Assembly (NCBI GenBank): GCA_035606335.1
Contig: DATNFP010000020.1
Span: forward strand, 1 to 29,320
Source of the DNA: DATNFP01 sp035606335
GTDB taxonomy: Bacteria > Bacteroidota > Bacteroidia > Chitinophagales > Chitinophagaceae
Direction of reading: 5' to 3'
Length of the DNA stretch: 29,320 bases
A program made the translations under genes and the position numbers. Of the stretch, positions 22,732-29,320 are shown piece by piece. The stretch's first letter is position 1. Each line of letters opens with the position of its first letter. The notes under the pieces were generated by a model. The model was not told the DNA's origin. It ran no database searches and was given only the letters and a program-made list of their open reading frames with translations.

Positions 22732-22761
22732 AAAGAGCCATCCTTTTGGGGATAGCTCTTT
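22732..22761 (-). terminator. Intrinsic terminator of bamD-rpoZ
   Basis: Stem AAAGAGC / GCTCTTT with one C/A mismatch, continuing as ATCC / GGAT around a 6-base loop. On the minus strand it is followed by TATTATAAG. It lies 19 bases past the rpoZ stop. Confidence 0.75.
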
Positions 22762-22780
22762 AAAGATTATAGAGGGAAAA

Positions 22781-23104
22781 CTATTTTTTGCGATAGTAAA
22801 TTTTATCATCGAAGAACTCATTTATTGCCTGCAATGCCGGATTAGCCATGCGTTCGTAGATGCGTGATATCTCGATCTGCTCTTTGTTTTCATGTACTTC
22901 TTCCAGGTTATCACCATGAATAGTAAATTCATCGAGCTTGCGGTGTAATTCTTCCTTCATAGTAACTGCAATCTGGCTAGCACGTCTTGATATCACCGCG
23001 ATAGATTCGTACAGATTACCTGTTTTGTTTTTCATTGCTATAACATCGCGTGTTTCCACTAATGGATTTACGGATGCTAATGATCTTTTATTGATGTTGC
23101 TCAT
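22781..23104 (-). CDS. rpoZ: RNA polymerase omega subunit, Bacteroidota form
   Basis: 107 residues, matching the RpoZ/Rpb6 family form in Bacteroidota. The core segment V-x-TRDVIAMKNKTGNLYESIAVISRRASQIAVT aligns with the omega conserved region. The remaining half is charged and helical and is longer than E. coli omega. Omega stabilises the beta-prime subunit. Its start overlaps the end of bamD by 17 bases, so it is transcribed and probably translated together with bamD. In many Bacteroidota this pair is followed by coaBC; here a terminator follows instead and yjjG starts beyond it. Confidence 0.88.
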   Translation of the reverse strand: MSNINKRSLASVNPLVETRDVIAMKNKTGNLYESIAVISRRASQIAVTMKEELHRKLDEFTIHGDNLEEVHENKEQIEISRIYERMANPALQAINEFFDDKIYYRKK

Positions 23105-23906
23105 TTCTTATTTTTTTTATGTAATTATCGGCTTGCACAGTTATTTTTTGTGCATCGTCGAGGTATTGTGATTTTGGATAACTATCAGCTAATTCGTGGT
23201 AAGCGCTTATAGTATTTGCAAAGCGCTCTTCTTGTTTTGTTGCAACGCTTTGTTTGGCATAATTATACAGTGATCTTACAATCATGTATTCATAAAAATC
23301 ACTGCTTGGTGAATCAGGATAATCACGCATAACACTTTTGTATGCTACTCCTGCAGCTTTATACTGGCCAATATTATAATATAGCTTAGCCGCAGACGCT
23401 GCTTTTTCTTCCAGTTTTTTATTAGACTCCGCAATATAACCGTTAGCTTCGGCCAGGTGCTTGGAGGTTGGATGTGTATTTACATAAGATTGTAATGCCT
23501 CCAACGCTTTGATAGTATTAGTCTGGTCGAGTGAATATTTAGGAGCATATTTATAAAGTGATACGCCATGCATAAATTCACATTCATCAGCATCAGGACT
23601 ATTTGGGAAAAATTCTACAAAATTCTTAAAATGATAAGACGCAGCAAGATAGTCGTGGATATAATAAAAACTGTACGCATACCTATAATATAAAGGCGCA
23701 TAGTTTTTTGTGTTTTTCATTACCGGCAACAGGCTTTCGTATAACTCGTTAGCACGCTGGTAGTCCTTATTATTATAATATTCGTTAGCTTTTGTAAGCT
23801 TATAGTTTACGTCGCTGCTCTTCAGTATTTTCTGGTAATCGCCGCAGGCACTCAGTAATACTATGCTCAGGCAAACTAATAGTAAATGTCTTGTCCGAAA
23901 AGGCAT
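23088..23906 (-). CDS. bamD: Outer-membrane assembly lipoprotein BamD
   Basis: 272 residues from the ATG at 23904-23906; the TTG four codons upstream overlaps the promoter element and is less likely. Lipoprotein signal with lipobox LLSAC-G (Cys about residue 21). Three or more TPR-like repeats follow: ANEYYNNKDYQRANELYESL, YAYSFYYIHDYLAASYHFKNFVEFFPNSPDADECEFM, and later IGQYKAAGVAYKSVMRDYPDSP and ISAYHELADSYPKSQYLDDA. These are the BamD/YfiO repeats that contact BamA at the inner face of the outer membrane. Length fits the Bacteroidota BamD. Translationally coupled to rpoZ. Confidence 0.92.
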   Translation of the reverse strand: MPFRTRHLLLVCLSIVLLSACGDYQKILKSSDVNYKLTKANEYYNNKDYQRANELYESLLPVMKNTKNYAPLYYRYAYSFYYIHDYLAASYHFKNFVEFFPNSPDADECEFMHGVSLYKYAPKYSLDQTNTIKALEALQSYVNTHPTSKHLAEANGYIAESNKKLEEKAASAAKLYYNIGQYKAAGVAYKSVMRDYPDSPSSDFYEYMIVRSLYNYAKQSVATKQEERFANTISAYHELADSYPKSQYLDDAQKITVQADNYIKKIRNEQHQ

Positions 23907-23915
23907 AATGGGCAG

Positions 23916-23923
23916 CAAAAATA
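23916..23923 (-). promoter_or_regulatory. -7 element TATTTTTG for bamD-rpoZ
   Basis: Exact TAnnTTTG on the minus strand, nine bases before the ATG at 23906. It is followed by CTGCCCATTATG, shared with the TPR gene leader at 12810-12829. No TTG at the -33 position. Confidence 0.5.
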
Positions 23924-23973
23924 TAAAAAATATAGTGTGTACCCTAATTAAACAAATAAAACTGTGTTAAAAC
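23918..23973. other. AT-rich flank of the DnaA-box array
   Basis: About 55 bases that are very AT-rich (AAAAATATAAAAAATATAG, then CTAATTAAACAAATAAAAC), overlapping the bamD promoter. Next to the DnaA-box cluster it could act as a duplex unwinding element; this is positional inference only. Confidence 0.35.
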
Positions 23974-23986
23974 CCTGCAAGGCACC

Positions 23987-24027
23987 TTTTGCACAGGAAA
24001 TCCACAGATATCCACATGTTATGCACG
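23987..24027 (+). promoter_or_regulatory. Four helically phased DnaA-box-like sites
   Basis: TTTTGCACA (23987), AAATCCACA (23998), ATATCCACA (24008) and TTATGCACG (24019), all on the plus strand and starting 11, 10 and 11 bases apart. Against TTATnCACA they score 8, 7, 8 and 8 of 9. One-turn spacing places all sites on the same face of the helix. The sites are imperfect, as expected for low-affinity DnaA sites in an array. Confidence 0.5.
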
Positions 24028-24100
24028 CGGTTTGATGGGTCAATTAAATGCAATGAGCCTAAACGTCGCCATCAGCAAGGCTTTGCGGCACATATATATC

Positions 24101-24128
24101 TGTGGATAAATATGTTTTATGTGGATAG
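24101..24128 (-). promoter_or_regulatory. Two DnaA boxes, one perfect
   Basis: On the minus strand TTATCCACA (24109-24101), an exact DnaA box, and CTATCCACA (24128-24120), 8 of 9. They face the plus-strand array across about 75 bases. Confidence 0.55.
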
Positions 24129-24136
24129 TGTAAAAT

Positions 24137-24161
24137 TGTGGGAGAATGTGTTATTTTGTGG
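24137..24161 (+). promoter_or_regulatory. Candidate MraZ operator, three TGTGN pentamers
   Basis: TGTGG at 24137, TGTGT at 24147 and TGTGG at 24157: three pentamers separated by exactly five bases, ending 12 bases before the first mraZ ATG. In E. coli MraZ binds TGGGN repeats with five-base spacers in the same place, so this looks like a diverged form with T in the third position. Confidence 0.5.
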
Positions 24162-24173
24162 TAATAATAGTTA

Positions 24174-24647
24174 ATGATGGCCAATTTTCTCGGAGAATAT
24201 GAAGTAGCAGTAGATGCCAAGGGGCGTTTCCTGCTGCCTTCTGGTTTTCGTAAGCAGATGCCTGAAGGTGCTGCCGAGAAATTTGTCGTGAACAGAGGGT
24301 TTGAGCATTGCCTGACGTTGTATCCCATAGAAAGCTGGAATGTATTATCAGAGAAGATCAATAAGCTGAACGATTTCAATCCTAAAGTGCGGGAATTTAA
24401 AAGGTTATTTCTGAACGGGGCGACAACAGTGGAGTTGGACAGTGCGGGACGCCTATTGCTGCCAAAACAATTGCAGGAGTATGCCGGTATCAAAAAAGAC
24501 GTGGTTATGTCTGCGCAGGGCAACAAAGTAGAATTATGGGATAAAGATACTTATTACGCATACATAAACCAGCATGCTGCCAGCTTTAGCGACCTGGCGG
24601 CTGAGGTAGCAGGTGGCGATTTTATCAATCCATTTGAAAATATATAA
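24174..24647 (+). CDS. mraZ: Transcription regulator MraZ
   Basis: 157 residues. MraZ binds its own promoter at the head of the division and cell wall (dcw) cluster. Two SpoVT/AbrB-type halves are visible, each with the signature D-x-x-GR-x-x-x-P: DAKGRFLLP at 14-22 and DSAGRLLLP at 89-97. Two in-frame ATGs (24174 and 24177) are equally possible starts. It is the first gene of the cluster; the TGTGN repeats just upstream are the likely binding site. The rsmH start follows its stop by one base. Confidence 0.95.
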   Translation: MMANFLGEYEVAVDAKGRFLLPSGFRKQMPEGAAEKFVVNRGFEHCLTLYPIESWNVLSEKINKLNDFNPKVREFKRLFLNGATTVELDSAGRLLLPKQLQEYAGIKKDVVMSAQGNKVELWDKDTYYAYINQHAASFSDLAAEVAGGDFINPFENI

Positions 24648-24648
24648 A

Positions 24649-25560
24649 ATGGGTGCCTCCACTTTTTACCACACAACAGTTCTTTTAAATGAGGCGGTGG
24701 ATGGATTGGCTATAAAAAAAGATGGTGTATATGTAGACGCCACATTTGGTGGTGGTGGACATAGCCGGAAGATCCTGGAGCAATTGGGACCGGAAGGGAG
24801 GCTTATAGCCTTTGATCATGACGAAGATGCCTGGAGGAATAAGCCGGATGATAAGCGACTGATCCAGGTTGTTGAAAATTTTAAATATCTGAAGCAGTTC
24901 CTAAGGCTTCATGGGCATAAACAAGTGGATGGGATATTGGCAGACTTAGGAGTAAGTTCTTTTCAATTTGATACAGCGGAACGTGGCTTTTCAATTCGTT
25001 ATGAAGGGCCCCTGGACATGAGGATGGACAAGCGTAGCGAACTGACCGCAGCTATTGTGCTGCAAACATACAGTGAGCAACAATTGCACTTAATGTTTGA
25101 GCAATATGGAGAAGTGAGGAATGCAAGACAACTGGCAAAGCATATAGCAGCAAACAGAAAAAATGCAAAGCTGAATAGCATTGAGGTGCTGAAAGCAATG
25201 ATAGGTCCTGTGATAAAAGGCAATCCTAACAGATACCTGGCTCAGGTTTTTCAGGCGCTAAGGATAGAAGTGAATGATGAACTTGATGTGCTGAAAGATT
25301 TTTTGCAACAAGCGTCTGAAAGCTTAAAGAAAGGAGGCAGACTAAGTGTAATTTCTTTCCATTCGCTCGAAGACAGAATAGTAAAGCAGTTTATAAAAAG
25401 GGGAAAATGGGAAGATGAACAACAAGCAATGGAAACTGAAAATGTGCAGCCACCATTGAAACCAATAAATCCTAAACCTATAGAACCAACAGAAGAAGAG
25501 GTGAAAAATAATCCCCGTGCAAGAAGCGCACGGTTGCGTATAGCAGAGAAGATAATATGA
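24649..25560 (+). CDS. rsmH: 16S rRNA m4C1402 methyltransferase RsmH
   Basis: 303 residues from the ATG at 24649; the longer in-frame ATG at 24613 lies inside mraZ and is rejected. It methylates N4 of C1402 in 16S rRNA using SAM. Motifs: FYHTTVLLNEAVD at the N-terminus, DATFGGGGHSR at 30-40 (SAM loop), FDHD at 55-58, GILADLGVSSFQFD, RGFSIRYEGPLDMRMD, RYLAQVFQALRIEVNDEL and VISFHSLEDRIVKQF. The C-terminus overlaps ftsL by four bases (ATGA), so translation is coupled. Confidence 0.97.
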   Translation: MGASTFYHTTVLLNEAVDGLAIKKDGVYVDATFGGGGHSRKILEQLGPEGRLIAFDHDEDAWRNKPDDKRLIQVVENFKYLKQFLRLHGHKQVDGILADLGVSSFQFDTAERGFSIRYEGPLDMRMDKRSELTAAIVLQTYSEQQLHLMFEQYGEVRNARQLAKHIAANRKNAKLNSIEVLKAMIGPVIKGNPNRYLAQVFQALRIEVNDELDVLKDFLQQASESLKKGGRLSVISFHSLEDRIVKQFIKRGKWEDEQQAMETENVQPPLKPINPKPIEPTEEEVKNNPRARSARLRIAEKII

Positions 25561-25925
25561 GCAGCAGCAATAATGATACACAAGAACAAAAGCTGACACC
25601 TGCACAGCATGTAAGAAATGACTGGAGAGCGGTGGTGGATAAGTTGTCGTATAGAGCGATAGTAAAAAATATTCCCTTCCTGGCATTCGTAGCCTTTTTG
25701 TGTATGCTGTACATCAACAATAATCACCACGCAGTGGAAATGCAGAGAGAGCTGAACTCAGAAAAAAAAGTGCTGAAAGAACTACGTTGGAAATATATGG
25801 ATATAAAGTCGCAATTGCTGTATACAAAAATGGAGACACAAGTGATAAGGAATGCAGCAAGCCTGGGGCTAAAACCGTTAACACTGCCAGCATATAAAAT
25901 AGACGCAGATAGTATATCTAAATAA
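25557..25925 (+). CDS. ftsL: FtsL-like cell division protein
   Basis: 122 residues. About 35 cytosolic residues, one membrane helix at about 37-56 (IPFLAFVAFLCMLYI), then a coiled-coil-like segment (EMQRELNSEKKVLKELRWKYMDIKSQLLY) and a conserved-looking end with ASLGLKPLTLPAYKI. This bitopic architecture, size and position between rsmH and ftsI identify it as FtsL, which with FtsB and FtsQ activates septal wall synthesis. Sequence similarity in the family is always low, so position carries much of the weight. Overlaps the rsmH stop by four bases. Confidence 0.88.
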   Translation: MSSSNNDTQEQKLTPAQHVRNDWRAVVDKLSYRAIVKNIPFLAFVAFLCMLYINNNHHAVEMQRELNSEKKVLKELRWKYMDIKSQLLYTKMETQVIRNAASLGLKPLTLPAYKIDADSISK

Positions 25926-25934
25926 AAGAGATAG

Positions 25935-28031
25935 TTGGATATTAAGAAAGACATAAGGTTCAGGGTTTATATAGCCTTCACTTGCATCTGTATGTTTGGC
26001 GCTGCAATTATCATCAAAGCTGCCGTTATCCAGGTAAAGGAAGGGCCGCAATTGAGACAATTGGCCAAAGAAATGCATACAGATACAACAACATTGTATG
26101 CAGAGCGAGGCAACATTTATACTGAAGATGGACTTTTGTTATGTTCTTCTATTCCTCAATTTGATATACACATAGACTTTTCAGTAATCAGCCCTAAGTT
26201 ATTTAATAATAATGTTGATTCTCTTGCAGCATGTTTGTCTAATCTATTTATGGACGAGACACCTGCACAGTATAAAGCGCTATTGGAAAAGGAGTATGAT
26301 GATGGCGATCAATATTATTTGCTACGCAAGAACCTTCCTTACTACCAATATGAAGCTGTGCGCTCTTTCCCAATCTTTAATAAAGGAAAAGGATATGGAG
26401 GTTTTATAGAAGACCCGCAAATCAAAAGGGTAAACCCGTTTGGTATGCTTGCGTACAGAACAATCGGGTTATGGCGTGAGAACAGTAAAGCTATTGGACT
26501 GGAAGATAAATATGATAGTGTATTAACGGGAGAGAATGGAAGTTGTGTAGTGCAGAAAGAAACAGGCGGCGTTTGGGTGCCAGTAGATGGAAGCGAAATA
26601 GAACAAAAAAATGGGAAGGATATTGTTACCACATTGGACATAGGGATACAGGATGTGGCAGAGCATGCATTGATGAGTGTGCTCCAGCAATACGAATGCC
26701 TGTATGGCACCTGTGTAGTAATGGAAGTGCAGACAGGCAAGATAAGAGCGCTTGTAAACCTGGGCAGGCAAAAAGACGGCAGCTATTGGGAAGATTTTAA
26801 TTACGCGATGATGCCCACAGAGCCGGGTTCGACATTTAAACTGGCAACACTCCTTTCCTTGCTTAATGATAAATATATCAATGTAAATGATATGGTGGAT
26901 GCAGAAGGCGGAGCGATACGTTTTGGTAACAGGGTGATGCGCGATTCTCACCTTGGTCTTGGTGTGATGCCCATATGGAAAGCGTACGCAGAATCTTCTA
27001 ACGCAGCTATGGCTAAACTGGCCTACACCTATTACTACAAACAACCTGAAAAATTTGTTGACCACTTAAGAGCACTCCATCTAAATGTTCGTACGGGAAT
27101 AGATCTGCGAGGGGAGCGGAGACCCTTTGTCAATTCGCCTGATAGCAAAACATGGAGCGCAACATCGCTGCCCTGGATGGCTACAGGTTATGAAGTGATG
27201 ATAACGCCACTACACACCTGTATGCTGTATAACGCTATAGCTAATGGCGGCAAAATGATGAAGCCCTACCTGATAAGCTCAATACGTGAATATGGTAAGG
27301 ATGTGAAAGTTTTTGAACCGCAAGTATTAGTTGATAAGGTAGGTGATTCAAGCACTGTAGCACAATTAAAGGAATGTATGATGGCAGTGGTAAGAGAAGG
27401 AACTGCAAGAAGCATCAAATCTCCATACTATACAATTGCCGGTAAAACAGGAACAGCGCAGGTAGCTGATAAGGGTATCAGATATAGTGACGGGGTATAC
27501 CAGGGATCGTTTGTAGGATTCTTTCCTACTGAAAAGCCAAAGTATACGATAGCTGTTGTGATCCGCACAAAACCACACTCAAGCGCCTATTATGGCGCAA
27601 CTATCGCTGCCCCTGTTTTTCGTATGATAGCTGATAAAGTTTTTTCAACCAGTATGGGCTCGTGGAAAGGGCCATTGGATAGCCTGGCACGGGTGAGCGA
27701 TAATAAAATAGTGGCGCATGAGGCAACAGATGCGAGCTACCAGGTATTGCTGAATGCTATCGGGATGAAGGCAGTGATGCCGCAGGTGACAGCAAGCACT
27801 ATGACAGAATTAACAAGAGATTCAAGCAAAGAAACAATATTAGAAACAGAGAGTGTGTATCAGAATATTATGCCGAATGTGACAGGGATGGGACTGAAAG
27901 ATGCTGTGTACCTGCTGGAAAGTGATGGACTGCAAGTGCAAGTGCAGGGAAAAGGGAAAGTGCAAACGCAGTCGGTAACACCGGGAACCAAAATAGCTAA
28001 AGGACAAAATATAGTACTGCAATTAAGTTAA
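25935..28031 (+). CDS. ftsI: Septal transpeptidase FtsI (PBP) with PASTA domain
   Basis: 698 residues with a TTG start directly after an in-frame TAG; the first ATG (inside the membrane helix) would destroy the anchor, so TTG is favoured. A short cytosolic tail and one membrane helix (about 10-30) lead to the PBP dimerisation domain (RGNIYTEDG). The transpeptidase has S299-TFK302, S354-S-N356 and K504-T-G506, all intact. A PASTA-like domain fills about 640-698 (NIMPNVTGMGLKDAVYLLESDGL, ending VLQLS). This class of PBP crosslinks septal peptidoglycan and is a target of beta-lactams. Its stop overlaps the murE start by one base. Confidence 0.95.
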   Translation: MDIKKDIRFRVYIAFTCICMFGAAIIIKAAVIQVKEGPQLRQLAKEMHTDTTTLYAERGNIYTEDGLLLCSSIPQFDIHIDFSVISPKLFNNNVDSLAACLSNLFMDETPAQYKALLEKEYDDGDQYYLLRKNLPYYQYEAVRSFPIFNKGKGYGGFIEDPQIKRVNPFGMLAYRTIGLWRENSKAIGLEDKYDSVLTGENGSCVVQKETGGVWVPVDGSEIEQKNGKDIVTTLDIGIQDVAEHALMSVLQQYECLYGTCVVMEVQTGKIRALVNLGRQKDGSYWEDFNYAMMPTEPGSTFKLATLLSLLNDKYINVNDMVDAEGGAIRFGNRVMRDSHLGLGVMPIWKAYAESSNAAMAKLAYTYYYKQPEKFVDHLRALHLNVRTGIDLRGERRPFVNSPDSKTWSATSLPWMATGYEVMITPLHTCMLYNAIANGGKMMKPYLISSIREYGKDVKVFEPQVLVDKVGDSSTVAQLKECMMAVVREGTARSIKSPYYTIAGKTGTAQVADKGIRYSDGVYQGSFVGFFPTEKPKYTIAVVIRTKPHSSAYYGATIAAPVFRMIADKVFSTSMGSWKGPLDSLARVSDNKIVAHEATDASYQVLLNAIGMKAVMPQVTASTMTELTRDSSKETILETESVYQNIMPNVTGMGLKDAVYLLESDGLQVQVQGKGKVQTQSVTPGTKIAKGQNIVLQLS

Positions 28032-29320
28032 TGCCAGCATTACAAGACATATTGATCCAGGTGCCATCGCCAAAAGTGATAGGAGAGCCGCATGTGATGG
28101 TGGGCAGTCTTTGTATTGATTCCCGCAAAGCTACCAACGGTTCGGCATTCATAGCTGTACGAGGTACTAACGCAGATGGACATGACTTTATTGAAAAAGC
28201 CGTGCAGCAAGGCGCTTCTGTAATAGTTTGTGAGACGCTTCCACATAAAATGGATGAATCAGTTACTTATGTGCAGGTAAAGGATAGCGCTGCAGCAGTG
28301 GGAGAAATGGCAGATGCTTTTTATGGGTTCCCCTCACAAAAACTGAAAGTAACAGGCATTACCGGGACAAATGGAAAGACAACAGTAGCAACACTTTTAT
28401 ATAAACTATTTGAAGGATTAGGGCATAAGAGCGGATTGATATCAACTGTTCAGAATTTTATTCATGACCAAGCCGAGGAATCAACGCATACTACCCCTGA
28501 TGCAATATCTATACATGCATTATTGGCTAAGATGGTTGAGGCCGATTGCTCTCATGCGTTTATGGAAGTAAGCTCTCACGCAATACATCAGAAACGTATA
28601 GAAGGGATAAGATTTACTGGTGGGGTATTTACAAATATTACTCATGACCACCTGGATTATCACAAAACATTTGACGAATATATCCGCGTAAAGAAAAGTT
28701 TTTTCGATGATCTACCCAGTGATGCATTTGCGCTGACCAATGCAGATGATAAACGTGGTCTTGTGATGCTGCAAAATACAAAAGCCCAGAAATGCACCTA
28801 TAGCCTACGTGTGCCCGCAACAGTGAAAGGTAAAGTGCTTGAGAATAATCTGACAGGCCTTGTGATGATGATAGATAATCATGAAGCACATTTCAGAATG
28901 ATAGGCACATTCAATGCATATAACCTGCTTGCTGTTTATGGTGCGGCGACATTATTAGGTGAAGATAAAATGCAGGTGCTATCTGTGCTGAGTGATCTGC
29001 ATGGCGCGCGGGGAAGATTTGAAACATATATGTCGCCCAATGAAAAGATATTAGGAATAGTAGATTATGCACATACACCAGATGCCCTGCTAAATGTGCT
29101 TGCAACCATAAAACAACTACGTACTCAAGGGCAAAATATACTAACTGTAGTAGGCTGTGGTGGTGACAGAGATAAAACAAAACGGCCTATTATGGCGCAG
29201 GTAGCATGCGAACACAGTGACAGGGTAATATTTACTTCTGATAATCCGCGCAGTGAAGATCCTGAAGAGATCTTAAATGAAATGGAAGTGGGAGTATCGT
29301 TAGCCCAAAAGAAAAAAGTA
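28031..29320 (+). CDS. murE: UDP-MurNAc-tripeptide synthetase MurE, cut by window edge
   Basis: 430 codons, open to the right edge; about 55-60 residues are probably missing. It adds the third amino acid to the peptidoglycan stem in the cytosol using ATP. The P-loop GTNGKTT is at 112-118, followed by HTTPDA, EVSSHAIHQKRI, NITHDHLDYH and the VKKSFF segment with the lysine expected to be carbamylated. Later motifs are GTFNAYNLLA, RFE, VDYAHTPDAL and GCGGDRDKTKRP. D404-N-P-R407 is the substrate motif of enzymes that add meso-diaminopimelate; lysine-adding enzymes differ there. Starts at the TAATG overlap with ftsI. Confidence 0.97.
   Translation, partial: MPALQDILIQVPSPKVIGEPHVMVGSLCIDSRKATNGSAFIAVRGTNADGHDFIEKAVQQGASVIVCETLPHKMDESVTYVQVKDSAAAVGEMADAFYGFPSQKLKVTGITGTNGKTTVATLLYKLFEGLGHKSGLISTVQNFIHDQAEESTHTTPDAISIHALLAKMVEADCSHAFMEVSSHAIHQKRIEGIRFTGGVFTNITHDHLDYHKTFDEYIRVKKSFFDDLPSDAFALTNADDKRGLVMLQNTKAQKCTYSLRVPATVKGKVLENNLTGLVMMIDNHEAHFRMIGTFNAYNLLAVYGAATLLGEDKMQVLSVLSDLHGARGRFETYMSPNEKILGIVDYAHTPDALLNVLATIKQLRTQGQNILTVVGCGGDRDKTKRPIMAQVACEHSDRVIFTSDNPRSEDPEEILNEMEVGVSLAQKKKV

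Noticed and set aside
24137..24161. Canonical TGGGN MraZ boxes
   Set aside because: The only TGGG (24139) is not repeated at 10-bp steps; the periodic unit is TGTGN, so only a diverged operator is proposed.
23919..24173. Small RNA or tRNA gene in the bamD-mraZ gap
   Set aside because: No tRNA-like arms or GC-rich hairpin with T run were found.
24059..24526. 155-residue minus-strand ORF opposite mraZ
   Set aside because: mraZ on the other strand is unambiguous and this ORF crosses the DnaA-box region without any domain.

Overview
This window reads as chromosomal DNA from a member of the Bacteroidota, most likely a Chitinophagaceae-like lineage (family level is inference). The signs are a type IX secretion C-terminal signal, a BT_3928-type DoxX protein, a bamD-rpoZ pair, the Bacteroidota form of the mraZ-rsmH-ftsL-ftsI-murE cluster, almost no Shine-Dalgarno sequences, and repeated -7 promoter elements of the form TAnnTTTG. 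No tRNA, rRNA, CRISPR array, prophage or transposase was seen, and no stretch over 300 bases lacks a gene.

Layout. 1-1361: folP (cut by the left edge) divergent from an internally duplicated DUF1599 gene. 1429-2192: a small lipoprotein gene, then a non-coding stretch with a dispersed-repeat-like element and a perfect 26-bp tandem duplication. 2193-6361: a DoxX/thioredoxin-like membrane protein overlapping an orphan DppB-type permease, then a DUF47-Pit phosphate transport pair. 6455-10183: a large SNF2 helicase with two SWIM zinc fingers. 10237-12812 (minus): a double-parvulin chaperone and a TPR protein. 12988-13962: pfkA. 13965-14962 (minus): a DoxX protein and a Crp/Fnr regulator with a perfect FNR-type palindrome between them. 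15082-17877 (minus): a VOC protein and three secreted proteins, one with a T9SS signal. 18093-20786 (minus): rpsO-pnp. 20982-21915 (plus): a DUF721 gene and two secreted cysteine-rich proteins. 21979-23906 (minus): yjjG, then bamD-rpoZ. 24174-29320 (plus): mraZ, rsmH, ftsL, ftsI and the 5' part of murE.

The dcw genes are tightly packed with 1-4 nt overlaps and build and divide the cell wall; MurE carries the DNPR motif of meso-diaminopimelate enzymes. BamD, the parvulin chaperone and the TPR lipoprotein-like genes serve the envelope. 

The most interesting non-coding piece is the 23907-24173 intergenic region between bamD and mraZ. It holds four same-strand DnaA-box-like sites spaced 11, 10 and 11 bp, two more on the opposite strand (one a perfect TTATCCACA), an AT-rich flank, and right before mraZ three TGTGN pentamers with an exact 10-bp period that look like a diverged MraZ operator. 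This could be a chromosome origin, or a site where DnaA and MraZ control the division cluster. A second good regulatory hypothesis is the Crp/Fnr regulator at 14399-14962, whose E-x-x-S-R recognition helix matches the perfect TTGAT-N4-ATCAA palindrome next to it.
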